In this document: positions 27,802 through 36,003 of the stretch, piece by piece | Position numbering within the stretch: the first letter of the stretch is position 1 | Layout of the letters: every line of letters starts with the position of its first letter | Assembly: GCF_001425625.1 (NCBI RefSeq) | Contig: NZ_LMCP01000048.1 | Location: 129,907 to 193,906, forward strand | Length of the DNA: 64,000 nucleotides | DNA from: Mesorhizobium sp. Root102 | Lineage (GTDB): Bacteria > Pseudomonadota > Alphaproteobacteria > Rhizobiales > Rhizobiaceae | Direction of reading: 5' to 3' | Made by a program: the position numbers and the translations under genes | The notes under the pieces: model-generated | What the model was told of the DNA's origin: nothing | Database searches by the model: none | The model's input: the letters and a program-made list of their open reading frames with translations, nothing else

Positions 27802-28612
27802 GATGCGCGCCTGCTGTTGAATTGATGGCCTGGACCAGCACATCGGAGGCCTGACGGCAGAGTGCCGCATAGTCTGGCGAGGTGCGAAACGCCCCGTCGC
27901 GCGGATAGGAGGCCTCGATGGCGAGTTCGTCGAACACCCTGCCCGGCCGCGCCGCCATGACGACGACGCGGTTGGACAGGAATACGCTTTCAAAGACGCT
28001 GTGGGTGACGAAGACGACGGTGAAGCGTTCGTCCTGCCACAGCTCCAAGAGATCGTTGTTGAGCTTGAAGCGGGTGATCTCGTCGAGTGCCGCGAACGGC
28101 TCGTCCATCAGCAGCACGCGCGGTTTGGTCACCATGGCCCGCGCGATCGAGACGCGCATCTTCATGCCGCCGGACAGCTCGCGCGGCACCGCGTCTTCGA
28201 AGCCGGTCAGGTGAACCCGCGCCAGCATTTCCGTTACCGCCGGTGCCGCCTTGGCGCGGCTGATGCCTTTCAGCCGAAGCGGCAGCCAGACATTGTCGAA
28301 GACGCTGGCCCAGGGCAGCAGCGTCGGCTCCTGGAAGACAAAGCCGATGTTCGAGCGGTCAAGCGCGCCGCCGCCGCGCCAATCGAGCACGCCGGAGGTC
28401 GGCGTCGACAGGCCGGCGATCAGCCGTAGCGCCGTCGACTTGCCGCAGCCCGACGGCCCGAGCAGGCTGAGGAAATCACCTTCCCGGATCGTCAGATTGA
28501 CGTCGCTCAGCGCCGTCACGCCGTTGGAGAAGACCTTGCCGACGCCCCGCAGCGCCAGCAATGTCGAAGCAACGTCCGAGGCCGGCGCTTGCGCCACCTT
28601 TTCCCTTATCAT
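27788..28612 (-). CDS. ABC transporter ATP-binding protein (ThiZ/SsuB-like)
   Basis: A 274-residue ATPase with Walker A GPSGCGKST, Q-loop FVFQEPTLLPW, signature LSGGMKMRVSIARA, Walker B VLLMDEPFAALDE and the H-loop VFVTHS, all intact. The order and spacing are those of the nitrate/sulfonate/pyrimidine importer class. It lies 12 bp after the substrate-binding protein gene and powers the permease encoded next. Confidence 0.95.
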   Translation of the reverse strand: MIREKVAQAPASDVASTLLALRGVGKVFSNGVTALSDVNLTIREGDFLSLLGPSGCGKSTALRLIAGLSTPTSGVLDWRGGGALDRSNIGFVFQEPTLLPWASVFDNVWLPLRLKGISRAKAAPAVTEMLARVHLTGFEDAVPRELSGGMKMRVSIARAMVTKPRVLLMDEPFAALDEITRFKLNNDLLELWQDERFTVVFVTHSVFESVFLSNRVVVMAARPGRVFDELAIEASYPRDGAFRTSPDYAALCRQASDVLVQAINSTAGAHHDGH

Positions 28613-28624
28613 GCCGGGGCCGGC

Positions 28625-29629
28625 CTATTTCTTCAGGTCGAGCCCGACGCCCTTGTTGACGAAGGTCAGTGTGTAGGCCTTCTTGATGTCGATGCCGTCA
28701 GGCGTGACCTTGGCCTTGACCATCTTGTCGTAAAAACTCTTGATCCTCTCGTCGGTCATGGCGCCGATGCCGAGCTTTTCGGTGTCGCCGGAATCGGCCA
28801 GGCCGAACTTCTTCATCTGCTCGATCGAGAACGCGATCTGCTCGTCGCTCATATCGGGATTGTCTTTCTTGATCAGGTCGTTGGCGGCCTTGTTGTCGCC
28901 GTAGAGATATTTGTACCAGCCCTTGGCCGAACCATCGACGAAGCACTGGACCACCTCCGGCTTCTTGTCGATCGTGTCCTGCATCACCTCGATCGTCGTC
29001 GAGTAGGTGTCCCAGCCATAGTCGGCGAGCAGGAACTGGTTCGGCACGAAGCCGCCTTCCTTCTTGACCGCGAACGGCTCGGAGGTCACGTAGCCCTGCT
29101 GGATCGACTTCTTGTTGGCGAGGAAGGGAGCGGTGTTGTAGGTGTAGGGCGCGCGCTTGGAGGCGTCGAAGCCGAATTCGATGACCATCCACTGGAAGAA
29201 GGTCTGCACGCCCTCGTCGCCAAGGATGTACTGATCGGCGTTCTTCAGGTCTTCCCATTTGTCGAGCCCCTCGCCGGGATGGGACATGATGACCTGCGGG
29301 TCCTTCTGGAAATCCGCCGCCACGACGCGCATCGGAATGCCTTGCTGGACGGCATCGAAAGCTGACAGCAGATTGCCGCCCATGTAGAAATCGATCTTGC
29401 CGGCAAGCAGCATCGGCCGGCCGCTGACCTGCGGGCCGCCCTGCATGATGGTGACGTCGAGGCCGCAGGCGGCGTAGGTGCCGTCCGCCACGGCCTGGTA
29501 ATATCCGCCATGTTCCGGTTCGGCCAACCAGTTGGTGCCAAAGGTGACTTTTTCATTCGCAGCCGCACCCAGCGTGCTGGCTGCAAGCAAGGCCACAACC
29601 GCCACCGAGATCTTCTGTTTTCCGTACAT
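28625..29629 (-). CDS. ABC transporter periplasmic substrate-binding protein, NMT1/THI5-like
   Basis: A 334-residue protein from ATG 29629 with AGGGTGG upstream. Signal peptide MYGKQKISVAVVALLAASTLG (cut near AAA-NE) leads to the NMT1/THI5-like domain: VTFGTNWLAEPEHGGYYQA, FYMGGNLLSAFDAVQQGIP and GYVTSEPFAVKKEGG. Proteins of this class bind thiamine pyrimidine precursors or other small heterocycles. It is first in the minus-strand operon, so it marks the imported compound as the operon's subject. The ligand is not known. Confidence 0.93.
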   Translation of the reverse strand: MYGKQKISVAVVALLAASTLGAAANEKVTFGTNWLAEPEHGGYYQAVADGTYAACGLDVTIMQGGPQVSGRPMLLAGKIDFYMGGNLLSAFDAVQQGIPMRVVAADFQKDPQVIMSHPGEGLDKWEDLKNADQYILGDEGVQTFFQWMVIEFGFDASKRAPYTYNTAPFLANKKSIQQGYVTSEPFAVKKEGGFVPNQFLLADYGWDTYSTTIEVMQDTIDKKPEVVQCFVDGSAKGWYKYLYGDNKAANDLIKKDNPDMSDEQIAFSIEQMKKFGLADSGDTEKLGIGAMTDERIKSFYDKMVKAKVTPDGIDIKKAYTLTFVNKGVGLDLKK

Positions 29630-29894
29630 CGACACCACCCTTTGTTTGCTCCGGCGCGCCACGCGCCAGGCTCGACACCAAAGATTCAAGAAGCAAGACA
29701 CATGCCACCGGCGCCTTGCGCCGGGACCGCCCGCTTGAACGACATTGCACTGCCAAGGGCGGACGGGTCATGCTGTACGGAAGGCATCGTGCCTATTTTT
29801 TGAACGCCTGTCCACAATCGCTCGGGCAACATGCACCGCCATCTTGAAGGTGCAATGGGTCAGGCCTTAGGCTGGCGCCAAACCGGAGAATGCC

Positions 29895-30278
29895 ATGTTC
29901 AAATTCCTCACCCCCAAGTTGATCAAGCCGCCCTTTGCCCGCTACAGCCACGGCGTCGAGGTGCCGCCCGGCAAGCGACTTGTGCTGTGCTCGGGTCAGG
30001 TCGCCATCACCGCGGACGACCAGATACCCGAAGACGCCGGCGCGCAGGCAGAACTCTGCTTCCGCAACATCGAAGCGGTGCTCGGCGAAGCCGGGCTGGG
30101 TCTGCATGACATCGTCCGCATCAATGCCTATGTCACCGACCGCGCGCATCTGCGGCCCTACATGGACGTCCGCGACCGGCTGTTTTCGAGCCCCGCGCCA
30201 GCCTCGACGCTGATGATCGTCTCGGGATTTGCCCGGCCCGAATTCAAGGTCGAGGTAGAGGCGATCGCGGCCGGGTGA
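29895..30278 (+). CDS. RidA/YjgF-family enamine/imine deaminase-like protein
   Basis: A 127-residue RidA-fold protein with a GGAG site 7-9 nt before ATG 29895. The N-terminal part ARYSHGVEVPPGKRLVLCSG and the late IVSGFARPEFKVEVEAIAA follow the family, but the usual catalytic arginine context (R-x-E near the end) appears as FARPEFKVEVE. Members hydrolyse reactive imines or act as ring-opening hydrolases in heterocycle catabolism. It is divergent from the ABC operon across 265 bp that hold no other gene; that gap includes a CCGGCGC-CTT-GCGCCGG hairpin at 29708-29724. Confidence 0.9.
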   Translation: MFKFLTPKLIKPPFARYSHGVEVPPGKRLVLCSGQVAITADDQIPEDAGAQAELCFRNIEAVLGEAGLGLHDIVRINAYVTDRAHLRPYMDVRDRLFSSPAPASTLMIVSGFARPEFKVEVEAIAAG

Positions 30279-30332
30279 TCGACAGGCCGCGCTTGCCGCG
30301 CTAGGTCTGCCCGTTCATTGAAGAGGCATAAC

Positions 30333-31136
30333 ATGACTGTTGCGAAAAAACGTGTGTGGTGGGGCGACTACCGGACCACCGAATACGCCTCGATCGACCC
30401 GGAGGCGACCATCGCCGTGCTGCCGGTGGCGGCGATCGAGCAGCATGGGCCGCATCTGCCGGTTTCGACCGACGCCTCGATCATGAACGGGATGCTCGAC
30501 ACGGTGATCGCCCGTCTGCCCGACGATCTCGACATCCGCATCCTGCCGGTCCAGGCGGTGGGCAAGTCGAACGAGCATCTGCACGCGCCGGGCACCCTCA
30601 CCCTGCCGGCAACGACGCTGGTCGAAGCCTGGACCGAACTTGGCCTGTCGATCGCGCGCGCCGGCGTGCGCAAGCTGATTGTCGTCAATTCGCACGGCGG
30701 CAACGAGGAGATCATGGGCATCGTCACACGCGAACTGCGCGTGCGTGAAAACATGCTGGCGGTTAAGACCAGCTGGCAGCGCTTCGGCCGCCCGGCCGGC
30801 ATGTACACCGAGCTCGAGGACCGCCACGGCATCCATGGCGGCGATGTCGAGACCTCGCTGATGCTGCATTTCCGGCCCGATCTTGTCGACATGGGCAAGG
30901 CCGACAATTTCATTTCCAATGTCGCCAAGGCCGAAAAGGAATTCTCGCTGCTGCGTCACACCGGCACCCACGCTTTTGCCTGGATCGCCAGCGACCTCAA
31001 CCCGAACGGTGTGGTCGGCGATGCGAGCATCGCGACGGCGGAAAAAGGCCGGCTGACATCGGAACATCAGGCTGACGGCTTCATCAGCCTGCTGCGGGAT
31101 GTGCGCAAGGCGAAGCTCGCCGACTGGCTGAAGTAG
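30333..31136 (+). CDS. Creatininase-family metal-dependent amidohydrolase
   Basis: A 267-residue protein from ATG 30333 (GAAGAGG just upstream; an in-frame TTG at 30318 is less likely). The family metal ligands are present: LPVAAIEQHGPHLPVSTD, then NSHGGNEEI and HGIHGGDVETSLML. Members include creatinine amidohydrolase, the mycofactocin peptidase MftE and formamidopyrimidine deformylases, so the label alone does not fix the substrate. It follows RidA by 54 bp in the same direction. With sarcosine oxidase and a CodA-like deaminase nearby, a creatinine-like or N-formyl heterocycle substrate is reasonable. Confidence 0.9.
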   Translation: MTVAKKRVWWGDYRTTEYASIDPEATIAVLPVAAIEQHGPHLPVSTDASIMNGMLDTVIARLPDDLDIRILPVQAVGKSNEHLHAPGTLTLPATTLVEAWTELGLSIARAGVRKLIVVNSHGGNEEIMGIVTRELRVRENMLAVKTSWQRFGRPAGMYTELEDRHGIHGGDVETSLMLHFRPDLVDMGKADNFISNVAKAEKEFSLLRHTGTHAFAWIASDLNPNGVVGDASIATAEKGRLTSEHQADGFISLLRDVRKAKLADWLK

Positions 31137-31646
31137 CTAACCGTCTATCCTAAGCGCGAACGGCGTGCCTTCAAAGGCATCCGCGCCGCGCCCGATCGAT
31201 TCGATCGCCTCGATCATGCGGCCGTTGCGATCAAGCAACGCGTCGGCCACGGCGATCAATCGCGGATTGGGTGTCGCCGAGGGCGACAGCGCCCGCAGCG
31301 TCCGCGCCAGTTCGGCCTCGTCACGCTTCGGCGCCAGTGCGGCGGCGATGATATAGGCCGAAGCGGTCGAGCGGCTTATGCCGGCATAGCAATGCACGAC
31401 CATCGGATTTGCCCGGTCCCACCGGCGCGCGAAATCGAGCAGGTCGCGCACATGATCCTCGCCTGGCATCGTCATGCCGTCCTGCGCCACCGCAATGTCG
31501 TGCATGACCAGATGCAGATGGTTCTCCCTGATGATCGAGGCCGGCCGCACCACCTCCGTGCCGGCGGCGAGCAGCGACAGCATGCGATCGGCGCCGGTCC
31601 TGGCCACCGTTTCCTCGATCTTTGCCAGCGAGCAGACATGGATCAT
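31137..31646 (-). CDS. Protein tyrosine/dual-specificity phosphatase-like protein in the cobalamin cluster
   Basis: A 169-residue protein with the CX5R phosphatase loop HCYAGISRST (near residue 84) and, earlier, HDIAVAQDGMTMPGEDHV, which could offer the general-acid aspartate. The ATG at 31646 overlaps the stop of cobC by 4 bp, so the two are co-translated. Rhizobial cobalamin clusters often carry this gene. No cobalamin-5'-phosphate phosphatase of the Salmonella CobC type is seen here, and this protein is a candidate for that step (inference). It could also be an unrelated phosphatase. Confidence 0.87.
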   Translation of the reverse strand: MIHVCSLAKIEETVARTGADRMLSLLAAGTEVVRPASIIRENHLHLVMHDIAVAQDGMTMPGEDHVRDLLDFARRWDRANPMVVHCYAGISRSTASAYIIAAALAPKRDEAELARTLRALSPSATPNPRLIAVADALLDRNGRMIEAIESIGRGADAFEGTPFALRIDG

Positions 31647-32689
31647 TGTTTTGAACCCTTTGATTGATCCTCGCGCCGCGCCGCCCATCCGACAAGAGCG
31701 GATTCGAGCCGCTGCCATTCCAGTTCACTCCCCGGTAGGCCGGCGCGCAGGACATGTGGCCGGTCGGCAAAATGGCGAAGCAGGATACCGTGCTCACCAA
31801 GTGCGGAAAACAGATCGGCGGCATCGGCCAAGCGGAGATAGCGGAACAATGGGGTGCCGCCCGCGACGAGAACGCCGAAGCGGCCGAACAGCGCATCGAG
31901 CCGCGCCGATGCTTCCGCAAGGGATGCCCGCATCGCGTCCTGCCAGCCGATGTCGGCAAGCGCGAGGATGCCGTACTCAAGCGCCGGGCCGGCGACGGCC
32001 CAGGGCCCGAATTGCGCTTCCAGCCGTTCGACTGTCGCTGCATCGGAAAGTGCAAACCCCAGCCGCAAACCAGCCAGACCAAAGAACTTGCCGAACGAGC
32101 GCAGCACGACGATGCCGCCCTTGCCGACATCGCCCGCGAGGCTGTGCTCGCGCGGCCCGACATCCATGAACGCCTCATCGACGACCAGCAGCCCGCCCTT
32201 GGCGCGCAGACCGGCAGCCAGCTCCAGCAGACGGTCGCGCTCGATGATGCGGCCATCCGGATTGTTCGGGTTGACGATGATGGCAAGGTCGGCGTCGGCC
32301 AGGGCCGCGAAGTCGCGGACCTCGGTCACCTCGTGCCCGGCGATCACTGCTGCGCGGGCATGTTCGGCATAGGTCGGCCCCAGCACCAGCGCCTTGCCGG
32401 GCGCGATCAGCGATGCGACGCGCGGCAACAGGATCTGAGTGCCCGGAGCCGCCGCGACGTTGGCTGGCGACGGCGCGCCATAGGTGCTGGCCGCGATCTC
32501 TATCAGGTCGCGCGTGCGCGCGGCTTCCGGCAGCCGCGACAGGGTGGTAGCGGGCAGGTCGAAAAGCGGATAGGAGTGCGGATTGATACCGGTCGAGAGG
32601 TCGACGAAAGGCCGCGAAGCGTTGGGGAAAAGCGCCCACGCCCGGCCAAGACTTCCACCATGGTCCACCGCTCCTTCAAGAAGCTTCAT
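31643..32689 (-). CDS. cobC: Threonine-phosphate decarboxylase (cobalamin side-chain synthesis)
   Basis: A 348-residue PLP enzyme of the aminotransferase fold. VNPNNPDGRI and VVDEAFMDVG are PLP contacts and VVLRSFGKFFGLAGLRLGF carries the Schiff-base lysine. It makes (R)-1-amino-2-propanol phosphate, the linker attached by CobD; here cobC is used in the Pseudomonas denitrificans sense. Its ATG (32689-32687) shares two bases with the divergent cobD ATG in the palindrome CATG, with AGGA 6-9 nt upstream on its own strand. Confidence 0.93.
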   Translation of the reverse strand: MKLLEGAVDHGGSLGRAWALFPNASRPFVDLSTGINPHSYPLFDLPATTLSRLPEAARTRDLIEIAASTYGAPSPANVAAAPGTQILLPRVASLIAPGKALVLGPTYAEHARAAVIAGHEVTEVRDFAALADADLAIIVNPNNPDGRIIERDRLLELAAGLRAKGGLLVVDEAFMDVGPREHSLAGDVGKGGIVVLRSFGKFFGLAGLRLGFALSDAATVERLEAQFGPWAVAGPALEYGILALADIGWQDAMRASLAEASARLDALFGRFGVLVAGGTPLFRYLRLADAADLFSALGEHGILLRHFADRPHVLRAGLPGSELEWQRLESALVGWAARREDQSKGSKQ

Positions 32690-33656
32690 GTCAGTCCTGA
32701 TCGCTTTCCTGTCATTGGCCGTCGAATTCGCCCTCGGTTACCCCGACTGGCTGTTTCGCGCCATCGGCCATCCGGTGACGTGGTTCGGCAGGCTGATATC
32801 CTTTCTTGACCGCAGGCTCAACCACGCCACTGATCCCGACGCGCTGCGTCGCAAGCGTGGTGTCCAGGCGCTGCTGGTCATCGTGCTGGTGCCGGCGATA
32901 ATCGGCCTCGGCGTGCAGATCCTGCTCTGGTTCGTTCCAATGGGCCTGATCATCACTGCCCTTCTGGCGACGTCGCTTCTGTCGCAGAAGAGCCTTTACG
33001 AGCATGTCGAGGCGGTGGCCGACGCACTCGACACCGGTGGCCTTGCTTTGGGCCGCGTGGCTGTCTCGCGAATCGTCGGCCGCGATCCCGAAACACTGGA
33101 CAGGGCCGGTGTCTGCCGCGCGGCGATCGAGAGCCTGGCCGAGAATTTTTCCGACGGCATCGTCGCCCCCGCCTTCTGGACCGGCGTTGGCGGGCTGGCC
33201 GGCGGCGCTGCCTACAAGGCAGCCAACACCGCCGATTCGATGATCGGCCACCGCACTCCTCGCCACGAGGCCTTCGGCTGGGCGGCGGCGCGCTTCGACG
33301 ATTGGATCAACCTGCCGGCATCGCGGCTGACGGCGTTGCTGATCGTGCTTGCGGCTTTCCTGGTCAGGGGCGCCGATCCGCGCAATGCCTGGCACGCGGT
33401 GTGCCGCGACGCGAAAAAACACCGATCGCCCAATGCCGGCTGGCCGGAAGCGGCAATGGCCGGTGCGCTCGGCCTCGCCCTCGCCGGGCCGCGCTTCTAC
33501 GGCGGCGTGCTGGTCGACGACGTCTTCATGGGCGAAGGTGGGCGGCGCGAAGCCGACAGCGTCGACATCAGGCAGGCGCTGAAACTCTATCGCGTCGCCG
33601 ACACATTGCTGATCGCGCTGTTTGGGTTGGTCGCGGTTATTTTCATTGTGGCCTGA
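32688..33656 (+). CDS. cobD: Adenosylcobinamide-phosphate synthase (CobD/CbiB)
   Basis: A 322-residue membrane protein starting at ATG 32688. Family segments are clear: LGYPDWLFRAIGHPVTWFGRLI near the N-terminus, RIVGRDPETLDRAGVCRAAIES, LAENFSDGIVAPAFW and the NTADSMIGHRT motif, then SPNAGWPEAAMAGALG. It joins aminopropanol phosphate to adenosylcobyrate. The longer upstream frame would lie inside cobC and is rejected. Transcription is away from cobC and converges on cobO. Confidence 0.94.
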   Translation: MSVLIAFLSLAVEFALGYPDWLFRAIGHPVTWFGRLISFLDRRLNHATDPDALRRKRGVQALLVIVLVPAIIGLGVQILLWFVPMGLIITALLATSLLSQKSLYEHVEAVADALDTGGLALGRVAVSRIVGRDPETLDRAGVCRAAIESLAENFSDGIVAPAFWTGVGGLAGGAAYKAANTADSMIGHRTPRHEAFGWAAARFDDWINLPASRLTALLIVLAAFLVRGADPRNAWHAVCRDAKKHRSPNAGWPEAAMAGALGLALAGPRFYGGVLVDDVFMGEGGRREADSVDIRQALKLYRVADTLLIALFGLVAVIFIVA

Positions 33657-33659
33657 TCT

Positions 33660-33684
33660 TACCCTCCCGTTTTGTGGGCGGGTA
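33660..33684. terminator. Possible two-way hairpin between convergent cobD and cobO
   Basis: TACCCTCCC and GGGCGGGTA pair with one mismatch around a 7-nt loop in the 35-bp gap between the two stops. No T-run follows on either strand, so termination by this hairpin is unproven. Confidence 0.3.
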
Positions 33685-33691
33685 GAAGCTC

Positions 33692-34306
33692 TTAGAACTC
33701 GATCCCTTGCTGGGCCTTCACGCCCGCGGAAAAATGGTGCTTGGTCGCGCCCATCTCGGTGACGAGGTCGGCGGCCTCGACCAGCGCCGGCTTGGCGTTG
33801 CGGCCGGTGACGACGACGTGCAGGCCCTCGCGCCGGGCCTTCAACGCTGCAACCACCTTGTCGAGATCGAGATAATCGTAGCGCAGCGCAATGTTCAGTT
33901 CGTCGAGCACCAGCAGGCTGATCGACGGATCGGCCATAAGCTCAAGCACCTTGGTCCACGCGGCTTCGGCGGCTGCGATGTCACGCTTCAGGTCCTGTGT
34001 CTCCCAGGTGAACCCCTCGCCCATCGCGTGCCAGACGACGCGGTCGCCGAAGGCGGCGAAGGCGTCCTTCTCGCCGGTGTGCCACTTGCCCTTGATGAAC
34101 TGGACGACGCCGACGCGCTTGCCATAGCCGAGCATCCGCAGCGCCAGGCCAAAGGCGGCTGTGGTCTTGCCCTTGCCCGGGCCGGTGTTGACGATCAGCA
34201 GCCCCTTCTCGACCGTCTTGCTCGCCACTTCGGCATCTTGCACCGCCTTGCGCTTGGCCATCTTGGCGCGGTGGCGTTCTTCTTCCTGATCGTCGATGTC
34301 GGTCAT
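33692..34306 (-). CDS. cobO: Cob(I)yrinic acid a,c-diamide adenosyltransferase
   Basis: A 204-residue protein with P-loop NTGPGKGKTTAAFGLA (residues ~40-55), the typical FIKGKWHTGEKDA and LVLDELNIALRYDYL segments, and the family C-terminus MGATKHHFSAGVKAQQGIEF, which is complete. It transfers the adenosyl group from ATP to cobalt. The N-terminus is unusually charged (EEERHRAKMAKRKA), as in other rhizobial CobO proteins. It starts 1 bp after the cobP stop within the riboswitch-led operon. Confidence 0.96.
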   Translation of the reverse strand: MTDIDDQEEERHRAKMAKRKAVQDAEVASKTVEKGLLIVNTGPGKGKTTAAFGLALRMLGYGKRVGVVQFIKGKWHTGEKDAFAAFGDRVVWHAMGEGFTWETQDLKRDIAAAEAAWTKVLELMADPSISLLVLDELNIALRYDYLDLDKVVAALKARREGLHVVVTGRNAKPALVEAADLVTEMGATKHHFSAGVKAQQGIEF

Positions 34307-34307
34307 G

Positions 34308-34820
34308 TCATTTCACCTTGAGCGGCAGCCCCGCCACCATCAGCAGCACTGTATCGGCGACAGCAGCGACCTGCTGGTTGAGTCGGCCCGCGGCATCACG
34401 AAACCGGCGGGCGAGTGCATTGTCGGGCACGATACCCTGTCCGACTTCATTGGATACCACGAACCAGGGACCACGCGGCCGCGACAGCACGTCCGCCAGC
34501 CGATGGCATTCAAGCTCGAGGTCGTGTTCGGCCAGCATATGGTTGGTCAGCCACAGGGTCAGGCAGTCGACAACCACCGGCTGATCGTCCGGCAAGGCTG
34601 CAAGCGCGCCGGCGAGATCGAGCGGTGCATCGATGGTCGTCCAGCCTTCGCCGCGCCGCGACCGGTGCAACGCGATGCGTTCACCCATCTCGTCATCATA
34701 GGCTTGCGCGGTAGCGATATAAGTCCATGGCGGCGGCAAACCCGTCGCCAGGGTTTCGGCATGCGCGCTCTTGCCGGAGCGCGCACCGCCGATGAGGAAG
34801 GTCAATCCCTTGTCAGGCAA
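34308..34820 (-). CDS. cobP: Adenosylcobinamide kinase / adenosylcobinamide-phosphate guanylyltransferase
   Basis: A 170-residue CobU/CobP protein: P-loop FLIGGARSGKS at the N-terminus, YIATAQAYDDEMGERIALH, then VVDCLTLWLTN and FVVSNEVGQGIVPDNALARRFRD, all family hallmarks. It phosphorylates adenosylcobinamide and transfers GMP to it in the nucleotide-loop pathway. The start is probably TTG 34820, overlapping the cbtA stop by 8 bp; a second TTG at 34805 is possible but directly abuts an AAGGGA. Confidence 0.94.
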   Translation of the reverse strand: MPDKGLTFLIGGARSGKSAHAETLATGLPPPWTYIATAQAYDDEMGERIALHRSRRGEGWTTIDAPLDLAGALAALPDDQPVVVDCLTLWLTNHMLAEHDLELECHRLADVLSRPRGPWFVVSNEVGQGIVPDNALARRFRDAAGRLNQQVAAVADTVLLMVAGLPLKVK

Positions 34821-35580
34821 AGCTGTCGCGCAGGTTGGTCGCGGTGCCCGTCAAGCGGCCACGCACCACGCCAACGACCGCCCCGAGCACCAGCCAGAAC
34901 ACCAGATTGGTCACCGTCACCGCCACCACGAACTGGTGATGCAACCCTTCCGGAATCGCCGTCTCGTAACTGCCGGGCTGCGGCGCGCCGACAATATGCG
35001 GCGCGACGATCAAGGCCACGGCCAGGATCGCCAGCGGCAGCGACTTGCGGAAGGCGATCATGCCAAGGCCGATCGCGGTCGCCGCCACCGTTGCCCACCA
35101 CCAGATCTGGCGCTCGGTCAGATCGGCAGCCGGCATGGCCGGCAGTTCAGGTGGAAGGCCGAGGCCCGGCGCCAGGGTGAACACGGCAAAGCCGGCCAGC
35201 CCCCAGAACACGCCCTGGCGCCAATTGCCGATGCCGCCGGCGAATTCGGAAACCGCGACCAGGATCAAGGCGAAGCCGATGCCAGTGACGATATTGGCAA
35301 GCACGCTGAAGGCGAAACGCTCGAAACCGTCTGCCGGCGCCCAACCCTCGTCTTCCGCCGGAGCAGTCGCTTCGGCCGGGGCCGCAGTGCTCATGGCGGT
35401 GGTACCCGTTGCGGCCGGTACCGCGGCATGGTCATGGCCATGGCCGCCGCCGGCCTGTTCGTAGACTTCCGCCTTCAGGATCAGCGGCACTGTTGCATAG
35501 GCCTGCATGCAGGCGAGAACGACGCCGGCCACGAGCCCCGCGATCGCCGCGATGAACACGACGTTGCGAAACAGGTTCAT
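34813..35580 (-). CDS. cbtA: Cobalt transporter subunit CbtA
   Basis: A 255-residue membrane protein with about five to six helices and a His-rich loop GGGHGHDHA (near residue 45) that probably handles cobalt. Helix starts such as LVAGVVLACMQAY and the late HHQFVVAVTVTNLVFWLVLGAVVG match the CbtA family. It lies 15 bp after cbtB, and both are under the cobalamin riboswitch. CbtA/CbtB are predicted cobalt importers of B12-synthesising bacteria. Confidence 0.92.
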   Translation of the reverse strand: MNLFRNVVFIAAIAGLVAGVVLACMQAYATVPLILKAEVYEQAGGGHGHDHAAVPAATGTTAMSTAAPAEATAPAEDEGWAPADGFERFAFSVLANIVTGIGFALILVAVSEFAGGIGNWRQGVFWGLAGFAVFTLAPGLGLPPELPAMPAADLTERQIWWWATVAATAIGLGMIAFRKSLPLAILAVALIVAPHIVGAPQPGSYETAIPEGLHHQFVVAVTVTNLVFWLVLGAVVGVVRGRLTGTATNLRDSFA

Positions 35581-35595
35581 GATGTCAGATCCTGG

Positions 35596-35775
35596 TCAGT
35601 GGCAGGGAAACGCCATCGAATGGCGATAGTCGTGAGCTGCATTGTGGACCGCATCGATATGCGAGAAGCCGACAAAGCCCATTACGAAAATGCCGAGAAA
35701 CGCAGCAAGAGCGAGCTGCATGAAGCGCGACTGCGAGGAGACGGAGGTGCCGAGGGAGATGGAAGCGGCAGTCAT
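35596..35775 (-). CDS. cbtB: Cobalt transporter subunit CbtB (59 aa)
   Basis: A short gene read from ATG 35775 (AGGA about 8 nt upstream) to the stop at 35596. It has a single membrane helix MQLALAAFLGIFVMGFVGF and the family's C-terminal histidine signature HDYRHSMAFPCH. This signature and the position directly before cbtA make the call firm. It is the first gene after the riboswitch. Other open frames across this stretch lack the motif. Confidence 0.92.
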   Translation of the reverse strand: MTAASISLGTSVSSQSRFMQLALAAFLGIFVMGFVGFSHIDAVHNAAHDYRHSMAFPCH

Positions 35776-35814
35776 ATCTTGTCCTTTCGCCCTCCACCCG
35801 AGGGCATCGAAGTC

Positions 35815-35995
35815 AGTTTCCTGTCGCCGGCAGGTCTCCTGGCTCGCGGATCAGCGCCCTTCCCCACCTTCCCGAAGAAAAGATCTTCAGTGGCATATGG
35901 AGAGGACTACCGCATACAGTTGCGGGGGCAGCCTCGGCATCGGGCGAAACTCGCCCTCACCGCATTCCCTCTTGGCTCCAAAATGGAACCGACGA
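35815..35995 (-). promoter_or_regulatory. Cobalamin (AdoCbl) riboswitch controlling cbtB-cbtA-cobP-cobO
   Basis: On the minus strand the leader contains the B12 box AGCCAGGAGACCTGCC (35844-35829), the conserved core GCTGCCCCCGCAACTGTA and the upstream GGGAATGCGGTGAG. A 5' stem GGTTCC-ATTTT-GGAGCC (35990-35974) lies at its start. These are the signature blocks of the cobalamin riboswitch in the expected order. High AdoCbl would shut down cobalt uptake and cobalamin genes. About 40-50 nt separate its 3' end from the cbtB start. Confidence 0.93.
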
Positions 35996-36003
35996 CATTG
36001 GCG

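Noticed and set aside
29708..29724. CCGGCGC-CTT-GCGCCGG hairpin between the ABC operon and ridA
   Set aside because: Stable stem but no T-run and not at a gene end; recorded only as a gap feature.
30333..31136. Calling the creatininase-family gene a true creatininase
   Set aside because: The family covers several different hydrolases and no creatinase gene is present, so only the family name is used.
35585..35797. A 70-codon minus-strand frame over the cbtB position
   Set aside because: Arg/Cys/Leu-rich out-of-frame reading; the shorter frame 35596-35775 has the CbtB histidine signature and a good ribosome site.
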